Of a stretch of 64,000 nucleotides of DNA, positions 47,033 through 58,194 are shown piece by piece. The notes below the pieces were generated by a model. It searched no databases. It had not been told where the DNA came from and saw only the letters and a program-made list of their open reading frames with translations. Source of the stretch: Sepioteuthis lessoniana (taxonomy: Eukaryota > Mollusca > Cephalopoda > Myopsida > Loliginidae). The stretch covers positions 30,363,809 through 30,427,808 of the forward strand of contig OY757939.1 of the NCBI GenBank assembly GCA_963585895.1, given 5' to 3'. How positions within the stretch are numbered: position 1 is the stretch's first letter; every line of letters starts with the position of its first letter. The position numbers and the translations under genes are program-made.

Positions 47033-49960
47033 CATCATCATCTCGCGCTGGTAGCACGGATATCCCTGACCCTCTCTCGCCACTCCTCCCTATCGTTCAT
47101 CGCCACAGGCAGGTCTTCAGGACAACATCCCGTATCCTCACATAGCTGCTGAATGTATGTTCGTGCCGGTCGTCCTGCTTTTGCACGGCCATGTGTGGGG
47201 GTCCATAAGAGTACATCTCTTATGAGTTCGTCCCTGCTTCTCCAGCAGTGTCCTGCATGTCTGGTTCGTCTAACTTGAATAGTTTTCGTGATAGGGGGCA
47301 GGTGGCCGTACAGTTGGTGTCTTGTGGGGTGTTGCCGCCAGGACTTGTTCAAGATTGCACGCAGCATTCTTGTGTAATTGCCATCTAGCTTCTTCTCCAG
47401 CTGTTTTGTTAGCGTCCATGTAGTGCACCCATATAGCAGTATCAATGTGACCACTGCCTGGAAGAAACCGCGTTTCATTTTATCGGTTAGGTCTGATTTC
47501 CATATAATCGATAGCCCATTGATAGCTGTCCATGCTTTCGTTAACCTGGTTTCGATGTCCTTTTTGGTTGATTCCTAGGTAAGTGAATTTGTCTACTAGT
47601 TTAAGAGGGGTTCCTCCTAGAGTGGAGATGTCCCCCGTTTGATTATAGCACATATATTCCGTTTTGTGTGCATTAACATAGAGGCCTATGCCTGCGGCTG
47701 CTCGTTCCAAACTATGCAGTCGTGTTTCGGCTTGGTCGGGTGTATTTGCCAGTATCACTATGTCATCGGCGTAGTCGGTGTCGGTAATTGTTTTTGCAGG
47801 GTACCTTCTGCTTCTTTTCTTCGTCAGCTCGAAGCCATTCCCTCTGATTTTGTCAATCGATGTTCTAAGTACGTAGTCTAGACAAATGATAAAGAGGTAC
47901 GGAGCCAGCGTGTCCCCTTGTAGTACTCCTGCTACAATGTCGAAGTATTCTGTGTCTCCATCTGGTGATCGTACTTTTACTTTGGTGTTTCTATAGAGAA
48001 TCGTTATTGCTGCTACAGTTTCTTTAGGTATGCCGTACGCTAGTAGGATTTGTTCTATCTTTCCTCTGTGAATGGAATCGAAGCCCTTGGTAAAGTCGAC
48101 AAATATTAATGTCGCTTGTAGGTTTTTTGCCCGTACACCTTCAAGGATTATACGGATGGTTAATATTTGTGAGGTCGTGGATCTATTTCTTCGGAAGCCA
48201 TTTTGGTTTTTCCTAAGTATGTTGTCGATTTTGGGTTCTATGCGGTTTCGTAGTAGGGCATTGTAGATTTTGGCTGCTATGGATGTAAGTGTTATGCCTT
48301 GGTAGTTTTTGGCTAATCCGAGGTCCCCCTTTTTAGGAAAGGGGAGTATGCATCCCTTCATCCATCTATCTATTGGATTTTGATTGTATACTGCGTTGCA
48401 GTGTCAGAGCAGTATGTCGTCGAATTGTCTGGTCTTCCATACTTCTGGGGGAATCTCGTCCAGCCCTGCAGCTTTCCTATTTTTAATTTTTCTGAGAACT
48501 GAGTCGAGTTCTTCCTGTGTGAACGGTCCTAGTCTAATGTCTAATTGTTTACTAATTATTCTGGTGATTGGTTCATGTGTTATTTTCGGTGGGTTTCCGA
48601 GTAGGTTTTCGAAGTGCTGTTTCCACAGTTTTATCCTAGATTGTTTATCTTCCACCGAATCTCTAATCTTATCTATCTGATTTTGAATGTATTCTGTCTG
48701 TTCCTTTATATATATGCCTACTAATTGATATTGTGCCGTTTTTAGTTTTAAGGCATTTGTGTTTGTTGGGTTTTTTCGATAGTTTTTGGAGGCTGTTTTC
48801 ACTAGTGCACGTTTTTCTCTCACCGCTAAAGTTTCCCATGGGACTCTATATTTAGTTTTGAGTTTTGTTGGAATGCATTTCGCTGCTGCCTCGAGGTGCG
48901 CATTGACGAAATTTTCATATTCGTCGTTTGGTGTACTTTTTTCCGTCTTTTCTTGTAGTGTTTCGAATCTGTTTCTTAATTCTAATACGTATTTATCTCT
49001 TATATCTCTGTTGTTCAAAAGGGCCCAGTCATAGTGTTTGGTGGTTGCTGTTCGTTTGGCGTTTTTTCGTAGACTTAACCGTATTTTCGTCGTGACTATT
49101 CGGTGATCGGTGGACACACCCTCGAAAGAGGAGTATGCCTCGCAATTCATTGCACTATTTTTTCATTTCTTGTTTATAAGGACGTAGTCTATCTGAGCTT
49201 TAGTATTGTTCGCGTACGTGTATGTCCATAGTTTACCCTCCCTTTTTTGGTAGTTTGTATTGAGGCATGCTAATCAAATTTCTATCATGAAATCTGTTAG
49301 ATGTTGCCCATTCCTATTTGATGTGTTGTGGAGGCTGTATTTGTTGTTTCCGTTTTTCCCGATTTGGGCATTTATGTCTCCGCCAATGACTAACATGTTG
49401 TGTTTCGGGATGCTACGCACTAATGAGGATAACTCATCGTAGAAGGTGACTAGTTCAGTTTCTTCACTAACATTGGTAGGGCTGTAGCAGGAGATGATTG
49501 TTGTTCTGGGGTTGCCGTTAAAAGTAGCTGCCATCATTCTAGGTTGTATTTTGTCAATGCTATTTAGCGTTTTTAATGCTCTAGGTCCTATAAGCAATCC
49601 TACCCCTCCTACTGTGGCGTTGACAGAGTTTTTCCTTGTTTTCCATACAGTGACGAGCGACTATCCATTGCCAGTTTCGTGATATTTGATATCTTCAGTG
49701 TGCGTGCATCTGTGTTCTTGTATGCATATTATGTCAATCTTATGTTCTACGGCCGATGCGATTAGCTCTGGTAGTTGTCCTATTCTATTTAAGGTTCTTA
49801 CATTAAATGTCGCTATTTGTAGTGTTTGCTTGCATTTTAGTAGTTTTGGTCGTTTGAGCTCTGTAGCTGATTTTTCGAACACTGAGGCCAGGGCTCCAAC
49901 CTTAGCCGGACGCACCCCTTTTTTACCCGCGTGAAGAGCTATGTGGTTTGAGTGTGGGTC
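47033..49960 (-). mobile_element. RTE-type LINE, nearly full-length coding region, decayed
   Basis: One long minus-strand ORF broken by a few lesions. AP-endonuclease: LQIATFNVRTLN, IDIICIQEHRC (49,661-49,915), then LVIGGDINAQIGKN (49,274-49,597) and VSTDHRIVTTKIRLSLR (near 49,110). RT: GCILPFPKKGDLGLAKNYQG, TRIILEGV-like region, VDFTKGFDSIHR, GVLQGDTLAPYLFIICLDYV and catalytic DYADDIVILANT (47,480-48,361). C-terminal domain 47,038-47,478. In-frame stops interrupt near 49,663, 49,270, 49,165 and 48,405. An 11-nt deletion after KFTYLG (about 47,575) shifts the frame relative to the copy at 18,985. The 3' tail is (TCA)n. Confidence 0.9.
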
Positions 49961-50400
49961 ATGGTTATCTTTCGATGGCTGTTTTATTCTCTTCTATAGC
50001 AGCCACTCTTATAGAGGAGCAGCAGTAGTTCCCCGATCGAACTAACTCCCGTCCAGGACCTGTTTAGGTATTGAGTTTGGTCGTCCATGGGTTTATTCAA
50101 ATACCTTTACGTACATCATGCTCCTTCCCATGTGTACGTAAAAAAAAAAAAAAAAGGTGGGGGGTAATTTTGATTTAGTTTTCTTAAGTTTTGACTTAGT
50201 TAAAGTCAAAGATTAAGGTACTTTCGTCAGACTTTCACTGGTACTGAATTTTTTTTTTTTTTTTTTTTTTTTGGCGGTATTGGGACATTTTCCTTGGCTT
50301 TTTAGTTTTTCTTCTATACTACCGTTGGGAACCGAGGAGGCTTCAGGAATTATAGAGCTTTTACAAATGACAATTTTTTTTTAATTTTTAATTTTTTTAT
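49961..50400 (-). other. Probable 5' untranslated region of the RTE LINE
   Basis: Sequence directly upstream (minus sense) of the RTE ORF. It contains poly(A) at about 50,140-50,155 and poly(T) at 50,248-50,272, followed by a ggcggtattgggacattttc ... cttctatactaccgttggg block that recurs, diverged, at about 50,410-50,475. Confidence 0.4.
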
Positions 50401-50404
50401 TTTT

Positions 50405-50590
50405 TTGTGTGGTAGCATTGGGTGATTTAGGCTTTTACTTTTTCTTCTAAACTACTGTTAGGGCTTTAAGAATTTTTTTACTTTTAGGGCTAAGTAAAAA
50501 AAAAAAAAAAAAAAAAAAAAATTCTTAAAGCCCTAACAGTAGTTTAGAAGAAGAAGTAAAAGCCTAAAACACCCAATGCTACCACAGCAA
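50405..50590. repeat. Poly(A/T) foldback: long hairpin
   Basis: Left arm about 50,410-50,480 (gtggtagcattgggtgattt ... ctactgttagggctttaaga) pairs with right arm about 50,520-50,587 (tcttaaagccctaacagtag ... cacccaatgctaccac), with a T-run and a 24-base A-run in the loop region. Stem about 68 bp with few mismatches. Confidence 0.85.
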
Positions 50591-51074
50591 CCACCCCCCA
50601 AAAAAAAGAGAAAGGAAAAAAATGATGAAATTAGTATCCCTCCCCACCTCCTGACTCGAACAGTAGACCGTCTCCAAACATACCTAAAATTCAGTAGTAA
50701 ATAAACGCTAAAAGGGAGAGGAATGATTTGAACTCACATGCCAACAGAGGAAAAATGTTTCAATATTGGTCAGTATGTCTTTAAGTCCTATTAATTTAAA
50801 ATGCTGAATTTTACAAAATGTTATGCTGTATTTTTGTTTGTAAAATAATGCTTAAACTGTGCGTTTTAAATGTAAAGACACGCTTACTTTACTATAAACC
50901 CAAATTGAATATATGATTCTGTCCAAATGTCAGTGAACACGGCAAAACGTTTTTGAATCTCTTCTAAAAGTAAAAAAAAAAAAAAAAATATGCATATATA
51001 ACCAATCTATAAAATAGAAATTTATTTTTCTTCTACAACATTGAGATACTGGAATGAAAATTAAATTTACATAC

Positions 51075-51345
51075 ATATATATGATGTGCCTGTGGTGCAA
51101 TGGTTAACATTGTTGGGAATGGACATAGTGATTTGAGTTCAAATCTTGGACAAGGCTGTTTGCATTTCACATAGTACTAATACCTTTGGGAAATGGAAGA
51201 ATCCAACTATTCTCTCTCCAGGTATGGGTAAATGGTAGGGCAAACTAGGCTCTTTTACCATGGTATAGCAACTGAGAAGGAAAACTCTGAATTCAAACTT
51301 GTTAAAGTTTGCTTGTGCCACATCTTGCTTGTGCAGAGGGGTGAG
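51075..51345 (+). mobile_element. tRNA-derived SINE, family S1, best copy
   Basis: The tRNA-like head has an A-box tgtggtgcaatggttaac and a B-box gagttcaaatctt. The body is: tttgcatttcacatagtact, cctttgggaaatggaag, ggtatgggtaaatggtaggg, caactgagaaggaaaactct, then ttgcttgtgcagaggg. It ends in a (TA)n microsatellite at 51,347-51,400. Copies at 13,428 (+), 43,280 (partial) and 55,250 (-). Confidence 0.75.
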
Positions 51346-51373
51346 TATATATATATATATATATATACTCCCC

Positions 51374-51404
<31 letters not shown>

Positions 51405-51439
51405 GAGTATACTTTTTTATACCACTATTATGTTCACAT

Positions 51440-51845
51440 TTTTGGTTTGGTTAATTTGTTTTATGGTCAACTCCTTATGGGTTATTTAATACCAAAATTT
51501 GATTCATTTGTAAATATTTGGTTGTAATTACAACTATTTTCAAAGTTCAATGGCATTTTTCAAAAATTGGACATTTTGTCTATAGTCTTTTGTTTCCACA
51601 CAGTTATCTGGCTTCAAGTATTCCTATCTCATACTAATAATTTTCAAACAGATTTGACACATTGACTGGATCCTAACAATCCCTACCACTTTGGGACAGA
51701 ATGGACCAGGCAATGAAGGAGTACTCTGCATGCCTTTGAGCTCCAGAACTAGAGCCTCACCACCAGATGCAGTTTAGTATGAGGGTGTTCCTTTTTTATG
51801 GGGAGAGGAGTTTTACCCCTCTGCAAAGAATACAGTTGATGCATA
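51440..51845 (+). repeat. Dispersed repeat family A, copy 6
   Basis: ggtttggttaatttgtttta, actccttatgggttatttaa, acacagttatctggcttcaa, cctatctcatactaataatt, tgggacagaatggaccaggc, gagctccagaactagagcct, caccaccagatgcagtttag and ttttacccctctgcaaaga appear in this order. One of the two most complete copies without the minisatellite. Confidence 0.75.
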
Positions 51846-52610
51846 TATATGGATGATGCAATATCTACCCCCACTCCCCACTCAAGACAGCCATATTTTC
51901 GGTTACATAGTTTCAATGTTGTAGAGTTTGGTAATAAATAATATCTAATAATATTCATTTTAATTGTATACTGTTACACTAGAAATAATAGAATCCTGAT
52001 GTCTTTGGTTTAAAAGAAAATTAACTTTTTATGCAAAATTGTTTGGGGTGTATCTATTTATAGATGATACTATAAATACATGCTAAAAAATTTAGTCTGG
52101 CACATAGTCACTTATTCATGGGTGATACTGTATATGGCCATCTATAGAGAACAGGCCATGTAGCAAAGGATGGAGCTGAAGAAGTTCTAACAAAATACAA
52201 TAGGAAAACTACAAATATTAAAAAACCCTCTGGACAGAAAGTGTCTTTTGTTTTTAAAAATTTTACTGAAAAGGAAAAACATATTGACTTTTCTTTTGAA
52301 AATGATCAATGATGGTGAACATTTTTCAACAACTTTTATATAGAATTGAACCACATTTAATAAATCTTTTATGACAAAAGAAAAAAATTAATGAAAAAAA
52401 GATGGTTAAAAAGAACATTGTCCACAGTTTTTAATGAAAGTTACTTCAGACATTAGAAATGATGCTGCATCATTTTATTTCATTTCCCCCACATCCTTAA
52501 ATTTTACCCTTGAGAGGAATTTTCTATTCAGGAAACCAGATGTTGCACCAAGTTAGGTCAGGTGTATATGGAAGGTGCTTCACTTGCATAATCCTATGTT
52601 TCACTAAAAA

Positions 52611-53495
52611 TACGAGGTGCCTTCAATAAGTTTCCAGACTTTTTTCGTATGGGCACTTTTATTGATAGTACACACATGAAACTCTAGTCCCCTTCGAGGT
52701 AATCTCCGGTTGCAATGCACTTGTTGTACCGTTCCAACAACTTCTGGAAGGCCCCATGGAAGTCCTTTTGTGTGAGCGTGTCAATGACCTTCGTCACAGC
52801 CTCTTTCATCTCCTCAATTGTCTCATAACCAAAAATCACAGGGAGCAAAGTCTGGACTATAGGGAGGCTGAGGAACTGTCTTGATGCCCATCTTGCTGAA
52901 ATAGTCTGTGACAAGGATGGAGTTGTGGACTGGTGCATTGTCCCGGGGGAAATGCCACTGACCCGATTTGAAGAGTACTGGCCTCTTTCAATGGAATCTC
53001 TTCCTGAACTCCCTTAAACCCTCAACATAGTAACCCTAACCCTAACCGTTTGGCCAATCAACTGTGGTGTATTGACTTCCTTACTCCTCACACACCTCTC
53101 ATCCTCCCTCACAGACTCTCTGCCTTCCTTGAATCTCTTATGCCACTCAAAAACTGATGCTAGATTTATGCAAGATGCTCTAAAAGCAGTCTGAAGCATT
53201 CTATACGTTTCTGTGGCATTTTTTCCAAGTTTAACACAGAATTTTATTGCAGATCGTTCTTCTAAAGTGTCCTCATGTCCAGATTGCATTTTTGAAATTC
53301 ACCAGCTGTGATAATCAGGCTTTAGTAGGGTGTATTCCAATTGCTGTTGTAGCTGTTCCTTTGATCCTGAAATCATAAAAATTGGTCTGTCATCTCATAA
53401 GATGTATACCAATAACATACCGAATTTTCAAGAGTCTACGACAATTTTAAATGCTTGTACAAAAAAGTCTGGAAATTTATTTAATGGCCCTTGTA
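52611..53495 (-). mobile_element. mariner-like transposon with terminal inverted repeats, internally deleted
   Basis: Terminal inverted repeats: left tacgaggtgccttcaataag followed by tttccagacttttt; right the reverse complement of aaaaagtctggaaatttatt and ttaatggcccttgta. Both ends start with TA. The minus strand encodes the N-terminal helix-turn-helix part (KFCVKLGKNATETYRMLQTA, VFEWHKRFKEGRESV; 53,014-53,289) and the C-terminal part (TIEEMKEAVTKVIDTLTQKD, LLERYNKCIATGDYLEGD; 52,684-52,938). The DDD-containing middle is mostly lost; a DNAPVHNS-like piece remains near 52,930. Non-autonomous. Confidence 0.85.
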
Positions 53496-53499
53496 TTTA

Positions 53500-54240
53500 A
53501 TTAAAAAAGTACAGAGACTTAGTTCATAAATCTTTTTCAAATGGAGTTTAGATAACATCACTTTTCTTAGATAAGTTACTCAGCTAGGCACACATCTTTA
53601 TTTAAATTTTTTTAAATTTAAAGTTTCGTTCTCAATTTCATATCTTTTATTTTCTATTCTATCATTAATTCTTGCTTTGACCTGATCACTGACAATTTCT
53701 TTATTTTTGAATTTTATTGAACAGATAGAGTTGTTAGTTCCAGTTCTATAACTACCAACTGCTGTTATCTATTGTTAAGCCTTTTAATTATTCTAGATTG
53801 TGTGTGTGTGTGTGTATATGTTCATCAGGGACTAAATTATCAATGGAAAAACCAATATGATACTTGGAGTTATTGAAGTAATCAGCTATTTTCAATCAGA
53901 GAAATGAATTAAGAAGATATTTTATAAAAGCATTAACAATATCAACTCAAAACATTTGAATACTTTTTAAAAAATCATCCTTTAAGAAATGGATGTGTCA
54001 TGTTTTTGATTCATTTTTGTATTGATTCTTTAGTGACATAGCAATTCTTTGAAAACTCTTTAAAAATATTTTTGCTAATGACATAAGGTTGAAAATAAAT
54101 TGAGAATAATTAGAAAATAAAAGGCATTAATGAAATTGGCCCCAGGATCAAAAAACCTGTTTTCATGAGTGATAAGCCATCAAAGATGAACATATTTCTG
54201 ACATGAATGTCTAAGAATAAAAATAGTGAAAACAATGGGC
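53500..54240. other. AT-rich intron sequence
   Basis: Short (GT)n near 53,800. No recognised gene or element. Confidence 0.6.
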
Positions 54241-54244
54241 TGAG

Positions 54245-54830
54245 ATTATGAGATGGAAAACGGGTTTTTTGAGCATGATGGAAAATGGGGTTTTTTGAGC
54301 ATGATGGAAAATGGGGTTTTTGAGCATGATGGAAAATGGGGTTTTTTGAGCATGATGGAAAATGGGTTTTTTGAGCATGATGGAAAATGGGGTTTTTGAG
54401 CATGATGGAAAATGGGGTTTTTTGAGCATGATGGAAAATGGGTTTTTTGAGCATGATGGAAAATGGGGTTTTTGAGCATGATGGAAAATGGGGTTTTTTG
54501 AGCATAATGGGAAATGGTTTTTTGAGCATGATGGAAAATGGGGTTTTTTGAGCATGATGGAAAATGGGGTTTTTGAGCATAATGGGAAATGGTTTTTTGA
54601 GCATGATGGAAAATGGGGTTTTTTGAGCATGATGGAAAATGGGGTTTTTGAGCATGATGGAAAATGGGGTTTTTTGAGCATGATGGAAAATGGGTTTTTT
54701 GAGCATGATGAAAAATGGGGTTTTTGAGCATGATGGAAAATGGGGTTTTCGAGCATGATGGAAAATGGGGTTTTTGAGCATGATGGAAAATGGGGTTTTT
54801 GAGCATGATGGAAAATGGGGTTTTTGATGA
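54245..54830. repeat. Minisatellite, 25-28 bp unit
   Basis: About 22 copies of ttttgagcatgatggaaaat plus a gggg/ggg run and variable t-run, so unit length varies (25-28). A ggaaatggttttttgagcat variant with cataatgg recurs twice as a higher-order pattern (about 54,505 and 54,583). The three long minus-strand open frames across it are a by-product of the repeat having no stops. Confidence 0.95.
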
Positions 54831-55198
54831 TGAGATACAAAAGAAAACAGACATATTTGAGTGACTTTGGCTTTAGCTTTTTCTCAACCCATTTGGGGGC
54901 TTCTATACTAAAAGTGGTTAGGGAACTTTTCTTCTCTCCCTAAAGGCAATATCAAAAACAGAAACCCCACTAAGAAAAGCTAGCCTAAATAATCTGGATA
55001 AAAGTTGTTATAAAATAACAAATTATGTTAACAATATTTATCAACTATTTTGTCACCTGAACAGAAAAGATGTACAATGGCTTTTGAATACTGTCTGGGA
55101 GCAAGCGCACAGTAAGACATTTCACAATGTTACACTGTTTTACTAATAATATTTCAATCAGTGGTAGATTCTCTATCATTGTAAATGCTTAAAAATTA

Positions 55199-55200
<2 letters not shown>

Positions 55201-55231
<31 letters not shown>
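55201..55231. repeat. (TA)n microsatellite
   Basis: Uninterrupted ta tract next to the 3' end of the minus-strand SINE that follows. Confidence 0.95.
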
Positions 55232-55234
<3 letters not shown>

Positions 55235-55238
<4 letters not shown>

Positions 55239-55500
55239 AAGCTCTCTACACAAGCCAGATGAAACACAAAGTTAGTTCTAAGTGGAATTTTGCAGGTTTG
55301 AATTCAGAGTTTTCCTTCTCCTAGACCAGTTGTCATACCGAGGTTAAAGAGCTCAGTTTGCCTTACTATGCATCCATAACTAGAGGAAGAATAATTAAAC
55401 TCATGCCTTTTCCTAGATTCCTATGAGAAATTGAAAAAGCCTCATCCAGGATTTGAACTCAGGTCACCATGTCCATTTCCTATGATAGTAAGACCACAAA
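55235..55500 (-). mobile_element. tRNA-derived SINE, family S1, minus copy
   Basis: Read on the minus strand: head with tgagttcaaatcctggatga (B-box) near 55,445-55,465, then the S1 body (gaggctttttcaatttctca, cctctagttatggatgcat, aaactgagctctttaacctc, tctaggagaaggaaaact) and ends against the (TA)n tract at 55,231, the same tail arrangement as 51,075-51,345. Confidence 0.7.
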
Positions 55501-56024
55501 TGCCTTCATTATTATTAATTTCTTTTTCTTAAACATTTGAAGCCTTCACTTACAGTTCTATTGTTTCTTTCAGATGTTTTCAAAATTTGTGGCTAATATA
55601 AAGATTATTCTTTGCAGGTTGTGTTTAATCTTCTGGATGATTAACCTATGAATTAACTGAAAATTCATTTATTTAACATTTTAATTATTTATACATTGTA
55701 TTTTTTCCTAATCAAATATGTTTAAGTTTATACTCTCTCATTTTTAAAAACTCCATTTTTTTCATGAAGTTCATTTTCTCAGCCTTCATGCCATATTTGA
55801 AAAAAGCAATTAAATGATTAATGGGGTGACCAAACATATGCATATTTGTCAACTTCTTTTGTCATCCTGACAGAAAGGACTTCCTAGTTCTGTCCAGTAG
55901 CAAGCAACAGTATGAGTCACTTGAAAAAAATATTATATGAGTGATTATAATAGATATTCCTGTTTGTCTACTATTTTCATCCCTTTGTTTTATTTATGTA
56001 TAAAGTTATAAAGTAAAAAAAAAA

Positions 56025-56540
56025 AATTGGTTTGTTTAATGGCATTTCAGCTCCTTATTCCTTAGATTCATTGCAAATATTTGATTTTCAATGTTCCATT
56101 GAATTTTTTTTTAATAGTAGATTTTTATTCGTCTATAATCATTTGTTTATACACAGTTATATGGTATCAAGTATTCCTATCTAATACTAATAATTTGCAC
56201 ACAGTTGGACTATTTCAAGAATTTCTATTTAATGCTAATAATTTATGTACAATTATATGCTTTAACATGACACTTTCTATTTAATAATAATCATTGGTTT
56301 GCACAAAATTTATAACGTTTTATGCATTCCTATCAAATAACTTTTGAACTGATACATTTGATGCCCATAAATGAGACCATAACAGGTACTACCACTCAAG
56401 GTCAAAGTGAACTTAGGAGTAAAGATAATGAAGGAGTATTCCATGCTCCCCAGTGCTCCAGAACAAGAGCCTCACCACCAGATGTAGTTTGGAGGGTTCT
56501 TACCTCTCTGCAGGATGCAGTTAATGTTTGCAAGTTGATG
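56025..56540 (+). repeat. Dispersed repeat family A, copy 7
   Basis: ggtttgtttaatggcatttc, agctccttattcc, acacagttatatggtatcaa, cctatctaatactaataatt (twice, local duplication), gcccataaatgagaccataa, caggtactaccactcaaggt, ctccagaacaagagcctcac and ttcttacctctctgcaggat in family order. Ends near 56,540. Confidence 0.75.
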
Positions 56541-56764
56541 TATTGAAGCAAAATATATTTGTGAAGATTTGGGCATAATTTTTGAAAACTTTAATGTCCT
56601 TCATTGGCATAAATTGTTTAGACTGGATTTTATTTATTTTTTATTCCAGTTCTGTACATGTTTATATTTGAATTTGATTATCTAAGAGTTTTCACCTATA
56701 AATGACACAAGAGGGTCTGAAATTCAAATTTAAGCATGTACGGAAACGAAAAAAAAAAAAAATG

Positions 56765-56804
<40 letters not shown>

Positions 56805-56816
56805 CTTAAATTGCGA

Positions 56817-56875
56817 GTCGAAAATCTTCTACTAAAGTTTCACCTTATCGGATCATCAGGAAGCCTAACTTCGAC
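56817..56875 (-). ncRNA. Hammerhead ribozyme, type I, in the Penelope-like 3' region
   Basis: On the minus strand (59 nt) the order is: stem I outer strand GUCGAA, internal loop GUUAGG, inner strand CUUC; core CUGAUGA; stem II UCC/GGU with loop GAUAA; core GAAAC; stem III of two pairs (AC/GU) with loop UUUA; cleavage triplet GUA; then GAAG, loop AUU, and UUCGAC. GUCGAA/UUCGAC and CUUC/GAAG pair fully. All core positions are present. A weak point is the U-U apposition at the base of stem II. Penelope-like elements are known to carry such minimal type I ribozymes. Confidence 0.85.
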
Positions 56876-57029
56876 TAATTCTAACGGAGAAATCGCTGTC
56901 TTTTATTCACCAAAAACCCACCTGGCTTAGAATTTGCATAACAAAAAAAAAAAAAAAATAAATAAATAAAAAAATAAATAAAAAACCTTACTTTTATTAA
57001 AAAAAAAAAAAAATCTCTGAAACCTATCC

Positions 57030-58157
57030 CTAATTATAGAGCAACCACGCCCTTTTGTGTCTACAATTATTTAACACCTCCGATCTTTGGTTTAACATAT
57101 TCCTACTTTTACAAGGTGCTATTGCTAGTTTCTCCTCCATGCAAAGCCGACAAATTCTATCCCCAGCCCTATATTTATGGCATTTCTTTATTACTTCCCA
57201 TTTCATTATAGGATCTACCCCTTTGTTATCCTTAAGCTCCCACACATAACTAGATAATGTAGTGCTATGCCTATACTTCTTGTGCGAGAAACTTGTTTTA
57301 TGGTTATAGTACCTAGTCTTAAAATCCCCTTGCGTCGACCCAAAGTATATCTTTTTGTCTCTCTTATTATTCGAATCACTATTTACTTCCATTTTATACA
57401 CTACACATTCTTGCTTACATTTTCCTTCCAGGGGACATCTAACCTTATCCCTACTGTTACATTTAGCAATCACCTTATTTTTCTCCTTACTTAATTTAGC
57501 TATATTTCTCCTGTTTATTATGCCATTGATGTTTGGCATGCAACTATAACTTAATTTAACACAATTCTTATTAAATATCTTATGTAACGGGCTCCCACTA
57601 GGGAAATTTCTTTTTAATAACTTAAAGAATTCTTTCCCTAAGTTGTTGACTACCTCCATGTTATAAGGAGGATTAAACCATAAAATTTTCCTAGGTCTAT
57701 TTCTCCTTCTTTGCATGCTACTTTCCTCCCAATTCCGATATTCTAAATTGATCCTATATCCGTCATTCTTTAAAGCCTCCTCGTATTCCTGCTTGCTTCG
57801 TTCAAAAATTTCCTTGTTGGAGAAGTTATTTGATAATCTATGCTCTATTCCCTTAGGTACATGTTTAAACACCTGTATTGGGGGATTAGATCCCCTATTC
57901 ACATAACGCAGATCCTGGTTCCTTTTTCTAAACGGAGATACAGTTCCACTATATAAGTTTAAAGTAACATCAAGATAATCGGTAATTTTTAGGTCCGTCC
58001 TTACATCTAACCTAAATCCAAACTCCTCAAACAGCTTATACAATCTTTTTCTAATACCATCACACTTTTTTGGTGTACTTTTATCCACGATAATCAGTCC
58101 GTCATCATAATAAAGTCCATGGCTACTTGGGTCCATAATCTTATTAATACTATACAA
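57030..58157 (-). CDS. Penelope-like reverse transcriptase C-terminal part and GIY-YIG endonuclease
   Basis: A 375-codon frame. It begins just before the catalytic LYYDDGLIIV box, followed by LKITDYLDVTLNLYSG, then KILWFNPPYNMEVVNNLGKE, VKLSYSCMPNINGIINRRNI and a Cys-rich CPLEGKCKQECVVYKMEV. The endonuclease region has KIYFGSTQGDFKTRYYNHKT; the usual Y-[VI]-G appears as YFGST, with R and H/N downstream, and a final WEV...C..CMEEKLAI segment. The motif order (RT then GIY-YIG) defines Penelope-like elements with endonuclease. Upstream frame is offset by one base. Confidence 0.88.
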   Translation of the reverse strand: MYSINKIMDPSSHGLYYDDGLIIVDKSTPKKCDGIRKRLYKLFEEFGFRLDVRTDLKITDYLDVTLNLYSGTVSPFRKRNQDLRYVNRGSNPPIQVFKHVPKGIEHRLSNNFSNKEIFERSKQEYEEALKNDGYRINLEYRNWEESSMQRRRNRPRKILWFNPPYNMEVVNNLGKEFFKLLKRNFPSGSPLHKIFNKNCVKLSYSCMPNINGIINRRNIAKLSKEKNKVIAKCNSRDKVRCPLEGKCKQECVVYKMEVNSDSNNKRDKKIYFGSTQGDFKTRYYNHKTSFSHKKYRHSTTLSSYVWELKDNKGVDPIMKWEVIKKCHKYRAGDRICRLCMEEKLAIAPCKSRNMLNQRSEVLNNCRHKRAWLLYN

Positions 58158-58194
58158 TAATACACACCCGACAAGCTCACAAATTTCTGCTCCA

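Noticed and set aside
51232..51489. Open frames containing IYIYIY runs, here and at other (TA)n tracts
   Set aside because: The peptides are translations of TA microsatellites and SINE sequence.
53030..53050. Interstitial telomeric repeat (CCCTAACCCTAACC)
   Set aside because: Only about two and a half units, inside a decayed mariner element; too short to call a telomeric site.
54110..54854. Three long overlapping minus-strand open frames with a repeated FPSCSKTPFSIMLK-type peptide
   Set aside because: They run across a 25-28 nt minisatellite in all three frames at once, with no promoter, splice or domain evidence.
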